Shown here: one piece after another, positions 1-10,706 of the stretch
Numbering within the stretch: position 1 is the stretch's first letter
Layout: the number at the start of each line of letters is the position of its first letter
Source: Palleniella intestinalis
Lineage (GTDB): Bacteria > Bacteroidota > Bacteroidia > Bacteroidales > Bacteroidaceae
Assembly (NCBI RefSeq): GCF_013166595.1
Contig: NZ_JABKKG010000001.1
Location: 248,001-312,000, forward strand
Length of the DNA stretch: 64,000 bases
Direction: 5' to 3'
Position numbers and translations under genes: made by a program
The notes under the pieces: generated by a model
The model's database searches: none
What the model was told of the DNA's origin: nothing
The model's input: only the letters and a program-made list of their open reading frames with translations

Positions 1-1705
1 GACGCGTGCCGGCATTTGAGGTCATGATAACTATGGTATTGCGGAAATCAATCAACCGTCCGTTGCCATCAGTCAGTCTGCCTTCATCAAGCACCTGAAG
101 AAGAAGATTGAAAATATTCTGGTGAGCTTTCTCAATCTCGTCAAGAAGGACAACGGAATACGGATGTCGCCATACACGTTCTGTCAACTGACCGCCTTCG
201 TCATATCCGACATATCCGGGAGGAGCTCCAACAAGCCGAGAGGTGTTGAATGACTCATTGAATTCCGACATATCAACACGTATAAGAGAATCTGCGGATC
301 CAAACACTTCTCTCGCCAACTGTTGGGCAAGGTATGTCTTACCTACTCCTGTAGGTCCAAGGAATAGGAATGCACCTATCGGACGATTGTGGGAACGCAA
401 TCCGAGACTATTACGGCGAATAGCACGCACACAGGTTTCCACTGCCTTATCCTGACCGATGACACTGCCTTTAAGAATATCTCCTAATCTACGTAACCGA
501 ACATTGTCTCCTTCACTTATCTGAGACACAGGAACACCGGATATCAACGATACGACCTCACAGACATCTTTCTCCGTCACAGTTACATAATTCGTGGCAT
601 CATCATCACCGTAAGTCTGTAACAGAAGAAGCCGGCGCTCTAACTCTTCCTGTCTGTCGCGCAAGGCTGCGGCAAGTTCAAAGTTCTGCTGCACAACAGC
701 AGACTTCTTCTTCTGACGCACCTCTGCAAGTTCATTCTCAAGGTTTCTCTGCTTTGGCGATATGACAGCTGTACGGAGATGTACACGTGAACCGACCTCG
801 TCAAGAGCATCAATAGCTTTGTCCGGAAACACGCGGTCAGTAATGTAGCGTTGTGTCTGCACAACACAAGCACGTACCACTTCCTGTGGATATATCACAT
901 GGTGATACTGTTGATAACGTGCTTTGATATTCTCCAATATTTCAATTGTTTCTTCCTCTGAAGTGGGATTGACAATAATCTTCTGAAAACGACGCTCTAA
1001 AGCACCATCTTTCTCTATGGATTTTCTGTATTCATCAAGCGTCGTAGCGCCAATGCACTGCACCGTACCTCTTGCAAGAGCCGGCTTCAGAATATTTGCC
1101 GCATCCATTGTTCCTGAAGCCGAACCGGCTCCCATCAATGTATGTATTTCATCAATGAAAACAATAACATCAGGACTCTGTTCCAATTCGGAAATAATTC
1201 CCTTCATACGTTTCTCAAAATCACCACGGTACTGTGTCCCGGCAACCACACTTGTAAGGTCAAGGGAAAGTATCCTTTTACCACGCAGCACCGGAGAGGA
1301 TGTCCCGTCTGCTATCTGCTGTGCAAGTCCCTCAACAATAGCACTCTTACCAACACCAGGGTCACCAATCAGGACAGGATTGTTCTTTTTTCTTCTACCC
1401 AAGATTTCAACAAGACGATATACTTCCTTGTCCCTACCGACAACAGGGTCAAGTTTATGCTCTGCTGCCGATTTGGTCAGGTCATGACTGTACTTATCAA
1501 GAAATGGTGTCTTGGTATTACCGGGACGTCCTATCATCAAAGATTCATCTGCACGTTCACGACGTGCAGCATTTGCAAAAGAATTATGAAGTGCACGTGA
1601 TGCTTGTTGGAACATCTCACGCATCTCTCTTGCCATTTCCTCTGCAGGGTCTTTTCCGTCATCATTACGGTCATCATCTATAGGGTCAAACTCTTGTTCT
1701 ATCAT
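1..1705 (-). CDS. clpC: Clp-family AAA+ unfoldase (ClpC/ClpA type), 3' part missing at window edge
   Basis: Hsp100 unfoldase subunit that would feed proteins into ClpP or remodel them. The frame runs from ATG at 1705 to base 1 without a stop, giving about 568 residues; the C-terminal end lies outside the window. First AAA+ module: Walker A GDPGVGKS near residues 114-121 and Walker [13 protein letters not shown] middle segment carries a UVR-like stretch ([14 protein letters not shown]). Second module: Walker A GPTGVGKT and [11 protein letters not shown]. The start is fixed because an in-frame TAG lies just upstream. The protein therefore lacks the usual N-terminal Clp repeat domain and begins with an acidic, Asp-rich segment ([16 protein letters not shown]) before the linker to the first ATPase module. 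It lies 15 bases after the tamB-like gene, probably in one transcript. The family call is secure; ClpC rather than ClpA or ClpB is an inference from the UVR-like motif and short middle region. Confidence 0.9.
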   Translation of the reverse strand, partial: MIEQEFDPIDDDRNDDGKDPAEEMAREMREMFQQASRALHNSFANAARRERADESLMIGRPGNTKTPFLDKYSHDLTKSAAEHKLDPVVGRDKEVYRLVEILGRRKKNNPVLIGDPGVGKSAIVEGLAQQIADGTSSPVLRGKRILSLDLTSVVAGTQYRGDFEKRMKGIISELEQSPDVIVFIDEIHTLMGAGSASGTMDAANILKPALARGTVQCIGATTLDEYRKSIEKDGALERRFQKIIVNPTSEEETIEILENIKARYQQYHHVIYPQEVVRACVVQTQRYITDRVFPDKAIDALDEVGSRVHLRTAVISPKQRNLENELAEVRQKKKSAVVQQNFELAAALRDRQEELERRLLLLQTYGDDDATNYVTVTEKDVCEVVSLISGVPVSQISEGDNVRLRRLGDILKGSVIGQDKAVETCVRAIRRNSLGLRSHNRPIGAFLFLGPTGVGKTYLAQQLAREVFGSADSLIRVDMSEFNESFNTSRLVGAPPGYVGYDEGGQLTERVWRHPYSVVLLDEIEKAHQNIFNLLLQVLDEGRLTDGNGRLIDFRNTIVIMTSNAGTR

Positions 1706-1720
1706 ATTCTCTAATTCTAT

Positions 1721-4700
1721 TTATTTCAAAATACTTTTTTTCTTCTTTCGCAAAAATCCGGGAATGAAAGAGTTGAAATCATGTTTGAACTCTATTCCAA
1801 GACCTTGAGTATTGAGGCTTGATTTTGTGAAATACCTATCGGTTGTCTGATTATATACACGCACAGACAGATTACCATTTGGGAAGAGCAGATAACGGAC
1901 ATCAAAATCACCAATGAATGATGTTGTAGCATTCTTGTTGTCACGATATCCGAACTGACCATTAATCTGCAGACGGTTATTAAACATCCTACCTGAGATA
2001 AGCCCCTCATACTCGGCATTATTCATGCCTTCATCTCCTGGAGATATGTTTGCACCGAAATTCCAATCACTGTTTTTCAGCACCATGTCTGAGATAATAT
2101 TGTTTATCTGCTGTGAAACCGTACCGGACAGGAAAGACTGCATAGCCAATGAACCTTGAGACATGGATGCAGGGTCAGACGATGCATTTGTATTGTCAGA
2201 GTAGAACCTGCCTATCGAGAGAAGGTAGATAACCTGCTGATTACGTTCCTGTTCAGAATCAATAATTGATGTTATCATTTGTTGTATGTCAGCACTTGCC
2301 TGTGGAAGATTCATATCAAAATCCACCATTGGATGCTCTGCTGTGCCTGTAATGTTCATAAGACAGTTGACGCGGACAGAGTTATTCTTAAACGAATTTC
2401 CAATATTCAAATCTGACAAGGGCACGGAAGGAACTATGTATTGTGCTTTCAGATTGACCAATGCCTGGAATGGTTCTCCTCCAAAAGAGATAGAACCACC
2501 TGGAAGAAAAGTAAAATTCTTTGACAGCACTTTTTGTATTGTCATCTTGTATTCTCCATCCTCAACATTATAGTTTCCAAAAATCTGCAATCCACCCTTA
2601 TTGAAATATGTTGCACGCAAATCCCCTGAACCTTTAAGTTTGATGTAATCGCCTGTGCGCTGGTCCATAAGCAGTTGAATTGTGGTTGCCGGCGTGATAT
2701 GAACCAAGAAATTCATGCGGATGTTTGTAGACAATTGATGCTTCTGCTCTATATTAGCAGACAATGTGCTATCCTGTTGCATGGTATTGCCTTTTTCTTC
2801 CTTGGATTTCCAAGTTATGAATGACTGGTTCTGCAACGCATCAGGTGACGAGACATTATATGTGAATTCCGATGTCTCTTCCGGATAAGCATCAATGTCA
2901 AACACTATCTCTCCGGCCCGTCCTGTTATCTTACAGTTACCGGTTCCTACAACACGCCCACAGAATGTTGAGCCATCCAGTGTTGGAAAATCATAGCATA
3001 ACAAATGCTCTGCCTTAACATCCAAATCGAATGTCATCTTTCCCAAATTCCTATGATGTAAACCACCGGATATTGTTCCCCGATTTCCATACTTGTCATA
3101 GAAAACACAATTTGCGAACCTAATGTCGTTAGGAACGAAACGAACAGTATCATTTTTGAGTGTGTATTCTGTATTCAAAGGTGTTATTACAGTAGAACCA
3201 TTGACAACGGCATCCCCTGTCAGATTGATTTTATTTAGCGGACCATACAAACGTATGTCTCCTGTCCCATAAACCTTCACATCCTTCATAAACGATTCAC
3301 AGAATGACTGCAAGAACTCAAAGCGTGTGTTCTCAGCCTTCATCCCAAGGTCTATATAGTTGTTCTTTATGGATATGTATCCATCGATGTCAAGTCTTCC
3401 GTCAACCTCAGGAGTAACATTGTCATCATTGCAAACAGCATCGATATTTATCTGTCCAAGTTCGTTGTCCCAATTGGCATGACAAGTCAAGACACCCATC
3501 CTGCCATATTGGAAACGGAAATCTTGGACATCTATATCGGAATATGCCACAGGAGTAGAGAACAATGATTTGGCAACAGCCTTGCCTGTCACCAATCCAT
3601 CAAACTCAACACTATGGAAATCAAGCAGATTCATTATATACGCCACATCGACATCCTGCATATCCACAACCAGAGAATCCTCCATGGAACGTGTCGCCGC
3701 ACCGTCTATCTTGATACTTTGCTGCCCATGCTCCAGCACAAAATTGTCAACACTCAAATTATAGGCAGTGTACACAATATCAGAGCTACGGAGATACCAA
3801 AGAGAATCACCCATCATTATCTCAGACGGCAACACACTGACATTCACAACTGGCTTTCCGTCAGAACCTCTGAAAAACCAGCTGTTAGTGTTTAAGCTGC
3901 CAGACATTCTGCGTTCACGTCCATTGTCAAAATCTATCGCTGTCTGCAACCTGTTGTCGGAAGCTTTGCCTTGCAATGACACGGAGAATTTTGCGCCATC
4001 GGATCCCACACGTGATGTTCCTCCATTTATATATAATGTATCATAAACAGAATAGATATGCAACTTCGTGTCGGCAAGCATTCTGCCGGAGAACCCTAAC
4101 TGTGGAGCACTAATACTTATGTCTGCACTTTGCATAGGCTCATTGACATGTCCAACAACAGCCAATGGTTCTTGTGACTCCAAATTCACTCCAAGAATCT
4201 CTCCCAAACGTCCCATGTCTGTAACATTGGCATCCAATTCTATCCTGTTACCTGTCTCCTTATACATAGGCATACCGGGAAGAGTGGGAAGGCGTTGTGC
4301 CACAAGATTGGTGAAAGTCTGCTGAATGGTGAACGGGTCAAACTCTCCTTCAGCCATGCCATTTGCGAAATCTGACTCAAACCTGATTGAGGCATGTCCA
4401 TACCCAATTTTATCAGCTGCAGCCTGTACAGTGAATGACAAAGGTGTATGGGAAATTGTGTCAGCCTTCAATATACCTAACGCATAAGGATTGAGATGTG
4501 CAATATCTGCTGTTATTCCTATATTGCGAAGTTCTCTTGCCTGTCCCTTGAGCAAGCTTGAAAAGTTAGATGCCACAAGTGTTATATTGCCATTAGCATT
4601 CATGTCAGCGATACCAAGGAACAACTCTGCCATGTCATCTTGAACCTTAGAGTCCAGCTTTATGTTGCGATACTCATAACCGTTTGCTACAATGTACGGA

Positions 4701-6100
4701 ATGTCCACTTTGGCATCTATTGTACGCAATGCCGTCTTTCCGGTTTTAGAATCTTTTGTAATGGCAGCATCTGCATATATTTTTGCTTTCACATCTCCCA
4801 ACACTTTCGTATTCAGGAGATAACCAAGACGCAAATCTTTTATAGTACTTATATCCGCAGTGACGAGTTTGTCTGCATAAGAAAGCTTATGTCGCAAAGT
4901 CCCGACACCGGTGGAAAGGTCACCCGTCAGAATATATTTGCCATAACGCCCCTCGGCTGCCGCTGTATAGTCTATTGTTCCTAACCTGCTAACAACAGGG
5001 CTACGAACTCCAAACGCAGAGAGAATGTCTGTAATGAATCCACTGTTTGTATGAAGATTAGAATGGAGATTGAACGTCAATGCCTCCGGTTTTGAGAAAG
5101 CCTTAAAGACAGATGTCTTCGAAGTAATGCCCCCATAAAGATTCAGCATGAAATCTTTATTCCAAGATTTCAAGTCTAATTTCCGAATATTCAGAGAATT
5201 ATCATTACCTTCAATATTAATGTCAAACGCTATTTTGCTGTCTATCTTAGATAGTGCTTGTTCAAAGCAGGCAATATCTCTCAGCCCTACATGAGAGTTT
5301 TTGCTTACTACATTGAATGCATTCAGTTTGTTGTCTTTGTAATTGGCTGTAGCATCAAGTGTTATATCACTTTCGGCTGTACGCAAATTGAAATCATTGA
5401 GAGAACAATGCTGTTTGTTTGCATCCGCCGAAAAAGACATGTTCTTTAACGAAAACTTTGAATACAATTCGTCAAAAGACAGTTTTTTCAATTTGACAGA
5501 TATACTATCATCTGTCAATGTGTAAAGCATGATATGTCCTGAGATTTTGTCAAGAGCGACATGATTCGCATCGAATCCCTTCTTGTAAACCATATCCTTA
5601 CGGTCATAATTCATGGAAGAATTACGGATGACAAGTGAGGCTATATGCAAATCCAAAGGGGTATGCTTTGTAGTATCTTTGGATGCCAATGAATCAATGA
5701 CAAACTGACAGTTCAGCGGAAAATTTCCGTTTTGGCGATACAAATTCAAGCGCATACCGAATATCTGTGCCGATGATATGCTGATTTTGCCTTTCAGCAA
5801 TGGCAAAACATCTATTTTTGCAGAAATACGATGACATGCCAGCATTTCTTTTTTATTCCGGTCCTCAATCAACACATTATCAATAATAACACGGTTCAGA
5901 AAACACAGGTTCAGATTTTCCACCTTTACCTGAGTGCCCAGTTTCTCGGACAGGGCTTTTGAGAATTCCGACGCAGAAAAACGTTGCACTGTCGGAATAT
6001 GTAACAGCACAACAATTACAGCATAGATTCCTACCACGGTCCATACTGTATAAGCAAATATGTGTCTTAGATGCTTGATATATTTTAATTTTTGTTGCAA
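1721..6100 (-). CDS. tamB: TamB/YtfN-like translocation and assembly module protein (DUF490)
   Basis: Very large (1459 aa) envelope protein with one N-terminal membrane segment (AYTVWTVVGIYAVIVVLL, about residues 16-33), a long periplasmic part made of repeated beta-strand segments, and a C-terminal DUF490-type region (SFLSGTVSQQINNIISD, then several amphipathic strands ending at FKHDF). TamB/AsmA-like proteins bridge the inner and outer membranes and are linked to barrel-protein assembly and lipid transport. The predicted start is TTG at 6100: an in-frame TAA is 21 bases upstream and no ATG occurs before the membrane segment, so a non-ATG start is required. No TamA partner gene is seen in the window. 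It is divergent from the nqr operon and reads into the Clp ATPase gene. Confidence 0.87.
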   Translation of the reverse strand: MQQKLKYIKHLRHIFAYTVWTVVGIYAVIVVLLHIPTVQRFSASEFSKALSEKLGTQVKVENLNLCFLNRVIIDNVLIEDRNKKEMLACHRISAKIDVLPLLKGKISISSAQIFGMRLNLYRQNGNFPLNCQFVIDSLASKDTTKHTPLDLHIASLVIRNSSMNYDRKDMVYKKGFDANHVALDKISGHIMLYTLTDDSISVKLKKLSFDELYSKFSLKNMSFSADANKQHCSLNDFNLRTAESDITLDATANYKDNKLNAFNVVSKNSHVGLRDIACFEQALSKIDSKIAFDINIEGNDNSLNIRKLDLKSWNKDFMLNLYGGITSKTSVFKAFSKPEALTFNLHSNLHTNSGFITDILSAFGVRSPVVSRLGTIDYTAAAEGRYGKYILTGDLSTGVGTLRHKLSYADKLVTADISTIKDLRLGYLLNTKVLGDVKAKIYADAAITKDSKTGKTALRTIDAKVDIPYIVANGYEYRNIKLDSKVQDDMAELFLGIADMNANGNITLVASNFSSLLKGQARELRNIGITADIAHLNPYALGILKADTISHTPLSFTVQAAADKIGYGHASIRFESDFANGMAEGEFDPFTIQQTFTNLVAQRLPTLPGMPMYKETGNRIELDANVTDMGRLGEILGVNLESQEPLAVVGHVNEPMQSADISISAPQLGFSGRMLADTKLHIYSVYDTLYINGGTSRVGSDGAKFSVSLQGKASDNRLQTAIDFDNGRERRMSGSLNTNSWFFRGSDGKPVVNVSVLPSEIMMGDSLWYLRSSDIVYTAYNLSVDNFVLEHGQQSIKIDGAATRSMEDSLVVDMQDVDVAYIMNLLDFHSVEFDGLVTGKAVAKSLFSTPVAYSDIDVQDFRFQYGRMGVLTCHANWDNELGQINIDAVCNDDNVTPEVDGRLDIDGYISIKNNYIDLGMKAENTRFEFLQSFCESFMKDVKVYGTGDIRLYGPLNKINLTGDAVVNGSTVITPLNTEYTLKNDTVRFVPNDIRFANCVFYDKYGNRGTISGGLHHRNLGKMTFDLDVKAEHLLCYDFPTLDGSTFCGRVVGTGNCKITGRAGEIVFDIDAYPEETSEFTYNVSSPDALQNQSFITWKSKEEKGNTMQQDSTLSANIEQKHQLSTNIRMNFLVHITPATTIQLLMDQRTGDYIKLKGSGDLRATYFNKGGLQIFGNYNVEDGEYKMTIQKVLSKNFTFLPGGSISFGGEPFQALVNLKAQYIVPSVPLSDLNIGNSFKNNSVRVNCLMNITGTAEHPMVDFDMNLPQASADIQQMITSIIDSEQERNQQVIYLLSIGRFYSDNTNASSDPASMSQGSLAMQSFLSGTVSQQINNIISDMVLKNSDWNFGANISPGDEGMNNAEYEGLISGRMFNNRLQINGQFGYRDNKNATTSFIGDFDVRYLLFPNGNLSVRVYNQTTDRYFTKSSLNTQGLGIEFKHDFNSFIPGFLRKKKKSILK

Positions 6101-6170
6101 ATTTACAAGAAATTTGTCTTATACAGAAATAATCAATATGTTTTTTCTACGGTTTTACCGATTTTTTTGT

Positions 6171-6178
6171 TAATTTTG
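6171..6178 (+). promoter_or_regulatory. Probable nqr operon promoter, -7 element TAATTTTG
   Basis: TAATTTTG matches the Bacteroidetes -7 consensus TAnnTTTG and lies 66 bases before the nqrA ATG. No good -33 TTTG is seen at the usual 19-20 base distance, so the element may be activator-dependent or only partly conserved. Confidence 0.55.
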
Positions 6179-6244
6179 CAAAGGTCTTATGGATAATAGA
6201 TGAACAATCATTATATCTCTAATAATATTTTAAAATCGAACTAA

Positions 6245-7591
6245 ATGGTTAACGTTATCAAGTTACGCAAAGGCCTCGACATCAAACTCCGAGGAACCGC
6301 AGAACTGAAGGATGTTGCTGTTCAGAGAGGGAATGATTTCGCTCTTTGTCCTGATGATTATCAGGGAGTAACACCCAAAGTTGTGGTAAAGGAGGGAGAC
6401 AAGGTCTTGGCGGGCGATGCGCTTTTCGTGAACAAGCTGTACCAGGAAGTGAAATTCGCTTCCCCTGTCAGCGGAACAGTCACAGCCATAGTACGTGGCG
6501 AGCGTCGCAAAGTACTATCTATCAAGGTTAACGCTGATGCTGAGACCCAATACAGGGAGTTCGGCAAAAAGGATGTCAAATCCCTCAGTGGCAGCCAAGT
6601 GAAAGAAGCATTGCTTGAGGCAGGTCTTTTTGGTTACATCAATCAGTTGCCTTATGCAGTAAGTACAAATCCGCAGACTGAGCCAAAAGCTATTTTTGTG
6701 TCCGCATTCCGTGACATGCCACTCTCTGCAAATTTCCTATATGAACTTGCTGGTAACGAAAACGCATTCCAAGCCGGCATCACTGCATTGTCAAAAATAC
6801 AGACGACCTTCGTCGGCATCAACCCTCACCAGACAGACAAACTCGGCAATCTTTGTGATTGTGAGCTCACTGTGTTTGACGGAAAATGTCCGGCCGGCAA
6901 TGTAGGAGTCCAGATAAACAATATCAGCCCTATCAATAAAGGTGAAGTCGTTTGGACAGTGTCACCGACAACCGTGATATTCATTGGCAGGCTGTTCCTT
7001 ACAGGCAAGGTTGACCTCCGCCATAAAGTTGCACTTGCAGGTGAAGAAATTGCAAATCCGGCATATTCAGAAGTGTTGGTCGGACAAAGAATAGGAACTC
7101 TTACAGAAGGAAGAATCAAAGGAAGCAATGTCCGTATCATCAATGGCAATCCGCTTACAGGTAAAAAGGCGTGTCCAAAATGCTACATGGGACCTCATAT
7201 AAGCGAAGTCACTGTCATTCCGGAAGGAGACAATGCCGACGAGATGCTTGGCTGGATTCTTCCACGCCCTAACCAGTTCTCTTTCAGCCGTACATACTTC
7301 TCATGGCTTATGCCCAAGAACAAGGAATACAAATGTGACGCAAGAATCAAGGGTGGTGAACGCCACATGATTATGTCAGGAGAATATGACAAAGTGCTCC
7401 CAATGGATATTTATGGCGAGTATCTGATTAAGGCAATAATCACCGGTGACATTGACCGTCAGGAAGCCCTCGGCATTTATGAGGTATCTCCGGAAGACTT
7501 TGCCGTCGCCGAGTTTGTCGATTCTTCAAAACTTGAATTACAGAAGATTGTCCGCGAAGGACTTGACATTCTGAGAAAGGAGAACACATAA
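6245..7591 (+). CDS. nqrA: Na+-translocating NADH:quinone reductase subunit A
   Basis: Peripheral quinone-interacting subunit of the Na+-NQR complex on the inner membrane (448 aa, usual length for the family). The N-terminal biotinyl/lipoyl-like fold (KLRKGLDIKLRG, VKEGDKVLAGDALF) and the middle region are typical of NqrA. ATG at 6245 is the only sensible start. First gene of a six-gene operon; its stop TAA overlaps the nqrB ATG (TAATG), indicating translational coupling. Confidence 0.97.
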   Translation: MVNVIKLRKGLDIKLRGTAELKDVAVQRGNDFALCPDDYQGVTPKVVVKEGDKVLAGDALFVNKLYQEVKFASPVSGTVTAIVRGERRKVLSIKVNADAETQYREFGKKDVKSLSGSQVKEALLEAGLFGYINQLPYAVSTNPQTEPKAIFVSAFRDMPLSANFLYELAGNENAFQAGITALSKIQTTFVGINPHQTDKLGNLCDCELTVFDGKCPAGNVGVQINNISPINKGEVVWTVSPTTVIFIGRLFLTGKVDLRHKVALAGEEIANPAYSEVLVGQRIGTLTEGRIKGSNVRIINGNPLTGKKACPKCYMGPHISEVTVIPEGDNADEMLGWILPRPNQFSFSRTYFSWLMPKNKEYKCDARIKGGERHMIMSGEYDKVLPMDIYGEYLIKAIITGDIDRQEALGIYEVSPEDFAVAEFVDSSKLELQKIVREGLDILRKENT

Positions 7592-8757
7592 TGAATCCAT
7601 TAAAGAAATATCTTGACTCTGTCAAACCTCATTTCGAACAGGGCGGAAAGTTTCAAGCTTTCGGCAGTGTGTTTGAAGGTTTCGAGTCTTTTTTGTTTGT
7701 ACCTAACACAACATCAAACAGCGGAACACACATCCACGATGCTGTAGACTCAAAGCGCATTATCAGTTTTGTAATAATCGCCCTTATTCCTGCCCTTCTT
7801 TTCGGCATGTACAACATCGGCTACCAGAATGCGCTGTATGCCAACGGAGGAACACTGCCTGCAGATGCATGCCATTTCAGCATGTTCCTATACGGCTTCC
7901 TGCAAATGCTCCCTAAGATTCTTGTAAGCTACATTGTAGGACTTGCCATTGAGTTTGCATGGGCACAATGGAAGCACGAGGAAATACAAGAGGGCTATCT
8001 TGCAACAGGTATCCTTATCCCTATGGTGATTCCTGTAAACTGCCCACTGTGGTGCCTTGCTATTGCATGCGCTTTCTCTGTGATATTCTGCAAAGAAATC
8101 TTCGGAGGAACAGGCATGAACTTCGTCAATCCGGCTCTTGCCGCACGTGCATTCCTCTTCTTCTCCTACCCTACCGTGATGTCCGGTGACAACTGCTGGG
8201 TGGCTAAAGACCAAGTCTTCGGTTTGGGTTACCAAGTTGCCGATGCGACAACAGCAGCGACACCACTCGGACTTGTCGTACAAGACCCGGGCTACTCCGT
8301 TGATACAATGAATGCTGTCATCGGACTTATCCCTGGTTCTATGGGAGAGACATCAGTCATTGCCATAGCCCTTGGCGCTCTGTTCCTGCTCTTCACAGGC
8401 GTAGCCTCTTGGAGAATAATCCTCTCCGTCTTTGTTGGAGGAGGACTGACAGCATGTATGTTCAACAGTCTGGGAATGTCAACAATGACATGGTATGACC
8501 AACTTGTGCTTGGAGGCTTTGCTTTCGGTGCAGTGTTCATGGCGACAGACCCTGTGACAGCAGCACGTACAGAATGCGGCAAATGGGTATATGGTCTTCT
8601 CATAGGCTTTGTAGCTGTGGTTGTACGCGTCATGAACCCGGGTTACCCTGAAGGAATGATGCTCGCAATCCTGCTCATGAATGTGTGCGCTCCTCTCATC
8701 GACTGGTGCGTTGTTCAGCGCAACATTTCTCGCCGTGCTAACCGTCTAAAGAAATAG
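7591..8757 (+). CDS. nqrB: Na+-translocating NADH:quinone reductase subunit B
   Basis: Integral membrane subunit (388 aa) with about ten hydrophobic segments. In the family it carries covalently bound FMN on a threonine; the matching stretch here is VADATTAATPL with Thr about residue 224. In characterised NQR complexes this subunit forms much of the sodium path. Overlaps nqrA by one base and is followed by nqrC after 13 bases. Confidence 0.97.
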   Translation: MNPLKKYLDSVKPHFEQGGKFQAFGSVFEGFESFLFVPNTTSNSGTHIHDAVDSKRIISFVIIALIPALLFGMYNIGYQNALYANGGTLPADACHFSMFLYGFLQMLPKILVSYIVGLAIEFAWAQWKHEEIQEGYLATGILIPMVIPVNCPLWCLAIACAFSVIFCKEIFGGTGMNFVNPALAARAFLFFSYPTVMSGDNCWVAKDQVFGLGYQVADATTAATPLGLVVQDPGYSVDTMNAVIGLIPGSMGETSVIAIALGALFLLFTGVASWRIILSVFVGGGLTACMFNSLGMSTMTWYDQLVLGGFAFGAVFMATDPVTAARTECGKWVYGLLIGFVAVVVRVMNPGYPEGMMLAILLMNVCAPLIDWCVVQRNISRRANRLKK

Positions 8758-8770
8758 GAGAACAATCATT

Positions 8771-9418
8771 ATGGCAAAGAAACTTAATACTAACAGCAAC
8801 TCGTACATTATAATATATAGTATTGTACTTGTAGTGATTGTTGCTTTCTGCCTTGCTTTCGTGTATTCTTCATTGAAAGAGCAGCAAGACAAGAACGTGG
8901 CACTCGATGTCAAGAAGCAGGTACTTGCCACACTTGACATCCGCGAGTTTGCCGACGACGCTGACGCAGAAAGGCAATACAAGGACATCGTCATCATGAC
9001 AGACACCGTAGACGCAGAGACAAAGTCAATCATCTACACCTGCAAACTCAATGGTGAGTACAAATACATCCTCTCTGTAAAAGGTATGGGACTTTGGGGA
9101 CCTATCTGGGGCTATGTAGCACTCAATGCAGACAAGCAGACTGTTTATGGCGCATATTTCAATCATGAATCCGAAACAGCCGGTCTTGGTGCGGAAATCA
9201 AAGACTCAAAGAAATGGCAGGACCAGTTCAAAGGAAAGAAAGCCATTATCGACGGAGAAGTCAAGCTGGGGGTGAAGAAGCCTACAGACATAAAGCCTGA
9301 CGAAAAGGACTTCACAGTCGACGGAGTGACAGGCGCAACCCTCACCTGCAACGGTGTCGACCTCATGTTCAAAGAGGGACTCAAGAAATACAGCGATTTC
9401 TTAAATCTTAAAAATTAA
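8771..9418 (+). CDS. nqrC: Na+-translocating NADH:quinone reductase subunit C
   Basis: Periplasmic FMN-binding subunit (215 aa) anchored by one N-terminal membrane helix (YIIIYSIVLVVIVAFCLAFV). The FMN attachment motif is TGAT at residues 187-190 (VDGVTGATLTCNGV), the same Thr-linked flavin signature used in NqrC and RnfG. The protein is somewhat shorter than gammaproteobacterial NqrC. An AGGAG-like sequence (taggagaacaatcatt) precedes the ATG. Confidence 0.97.
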   Translation: MAKKLNTNSNSYIIIYSIVLVVIVAFCLAFVYSSLKEQQDKNVALDVKKQVLATLDIREFADDADAERQYKDIVIMTDTVDAETKSIIYTCKLNGEYKYILSVKGMGLWGPIWGYVALNADKQTVYGAYFNHESETAGLGAEIKDSKKWQDQFKGKKAIIDGEVKLGVKKPTDIKPDEKDFTVDGVTGATLTCNGVDLMFKEGLKKYSDFLNLKN

Positions 9419-9433
9419 AAGGAGAACCAAGAC

Positions 9434-10060
9434 ATGTCTAAATTATTTTCAAAAGAGAACCAGGATGTCTTCATGGCTCCGCTCAACGGCAACAACCCTG
9501 TCCTCGTACAGGTGTTGGGCATCTGCTCGGCTCTCGCCGTGACATCACAGCTGAAGCCGGCTATCGTCATGGGACTTGCCGTGACCGTCATCACAGCATT
9601 CTCAAACGTAATCATCTCTCTCATCCGAAAGACCATACCTTCACGCATCCGCATCATCGTACAGCTGGTTGTCGTGGCTGCTTTGGTGACAATCGTCAAT
9701 CAGGTACTTAAAGCGTTTGTATATGATGTCAGTGTGGAGCTGTCTGTATACGTGGGACTTATCATCACCAACTGCATACTCATGGGACGACTTGAGGCAT
9801 TCGCTTCTATAAACACACCATGGCCGTCATTCCTTGACGGCATAGGCAACGGACTTGGCTATGCCTACATCCTTGTCGCTGTCGGTGCTGTCCGCGAATT
9901 CTTCGGCAGAGGTTCGCTCCTCGGCTTCCAGATCATTCCGGAAAGCGCCTATGATTTCGGCTATATCAACAACGGAATGATGACAATGCCGGCAATGGCA
10001 CTCATCCTCTGCGGTGTGGTCATCTGGGTTCATCGTGCATATTTCTATAAGGAGGCATAA
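9434..10060 (+). CDS. nqrD: Na+-translocating NADH:quinone reductase subunit D
   Basis: Integral membrane subunit (208 aa, six predicted helices), homologous to NqrE and to RnfE. NqrD and NqrE form an inverted pair that coordinates a membrane-embedded iron centre; a conserved cysteine (ITNCILMG) is visible. An AAGGAGAA stretch precedes the ATG and nqrE follows after two bases. Confidence 0.97.
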   Translation: MSKLFSKENQDVFMAPLNGNNPVLVQVLGICSALAVTSQLKPAIVMGLAVTVITAFSNVIISLIRKTIPSRIRIIVQLVVVAALVTIVNQVLKAFVYDVSVELSVYVGLIITNCILMGRLEAFASINTPWPSFLDGIGNGLGYAYILVAVGAVREFFGRGSLLGFQIIPESAYDFGYINNGMMTMPAMALILCGVVIWVHRAYFYKEA

Positions 10061-10062
10061 CC

Positions 10063-10686
10063 ATGGAACATATAATTTCACTTTTCTTCCGCAGCATCTT
10101 TGTTGACAACATGATTTTCGCGTTCTTCCTCGGCATGTGCTCTTACCTTGCCGTGTCAAAGAGCGTGAAGACATCCTTCGGACTCGGCTGCGCTGTAACC
10201 TTCGTGCTTCTCATCACAGTGCCTGTCGACTACTTGTTGCAGACAAAGGTGCTTGCTGCCGACGGCATACTCGGCGTAGACCTTTCCTATCTTTCCCTCA
10301 TCCTGTTCATCGCCGTCATTGCAGGTATCGTGCAACTCGTGGAGATGGTTGTGGAGCGTTTCTCCCCGTCACTCTACGCCGCTCTCGGCATCTTCCTTCC
10401 GCTGATAGCCGTCAACTGTGCAATCATGGGCGCGTCGCTCTTCATGCAGCAGCGCATCAACCTCGACCCGTCCAACTCGCAATACATCGGCGGCATAGCT
10501 GACGCGATAGCATTCGCCATAGGCTCAGGCATCGGCTGGACACTCGCAATATGCCTTCTCGGCGCAATCCGCGAGAAACTTGCCTACTCTGATGTACCAA
10601 AGCCTTTGCGCGGACTTGGCATAACATTCATAGCTGTGGGTCTGATGGCAATGGCATTCATGTGTTTCTCTGGTCTTAAAATCTAA
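10063..10686 (+). CDS. nqrE: Na+-translocating NADH:quinone reductase subunit E
   Basis: Integral membrane subunit (207 aa) paired with NqrD. The hallmark segments [17 protein letters not shown] and [12 protein letters not shown] carry the cysteines assigned to the intramembrane iron centre in this family. The start ATG (ccatgg) lies just after the nqrD stop (TAACC ATG). Confidence 0.97.
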   Translation: MEHIISLFFRSIFVDNMIFAFFLGMCSYLAVSKSVKTSFGLGCAVTFVLLITVPVDYLLQTKVLAADGILGVDLSYLSLILFIAVIAGIVQLVEMVVERFSPSLYAALGIFLPLIAVNCAIMGASLFMQQRINLDPSNSQYIGGIADAIAFAIGSGIGWTLAICLLGAIREKLAYSDVPKPLRGLGITFIAVGLMAMAFMCFSGLKI

Positions 10687-10706
10687 AAACAGGAAAGGAA
10701 TAAACA

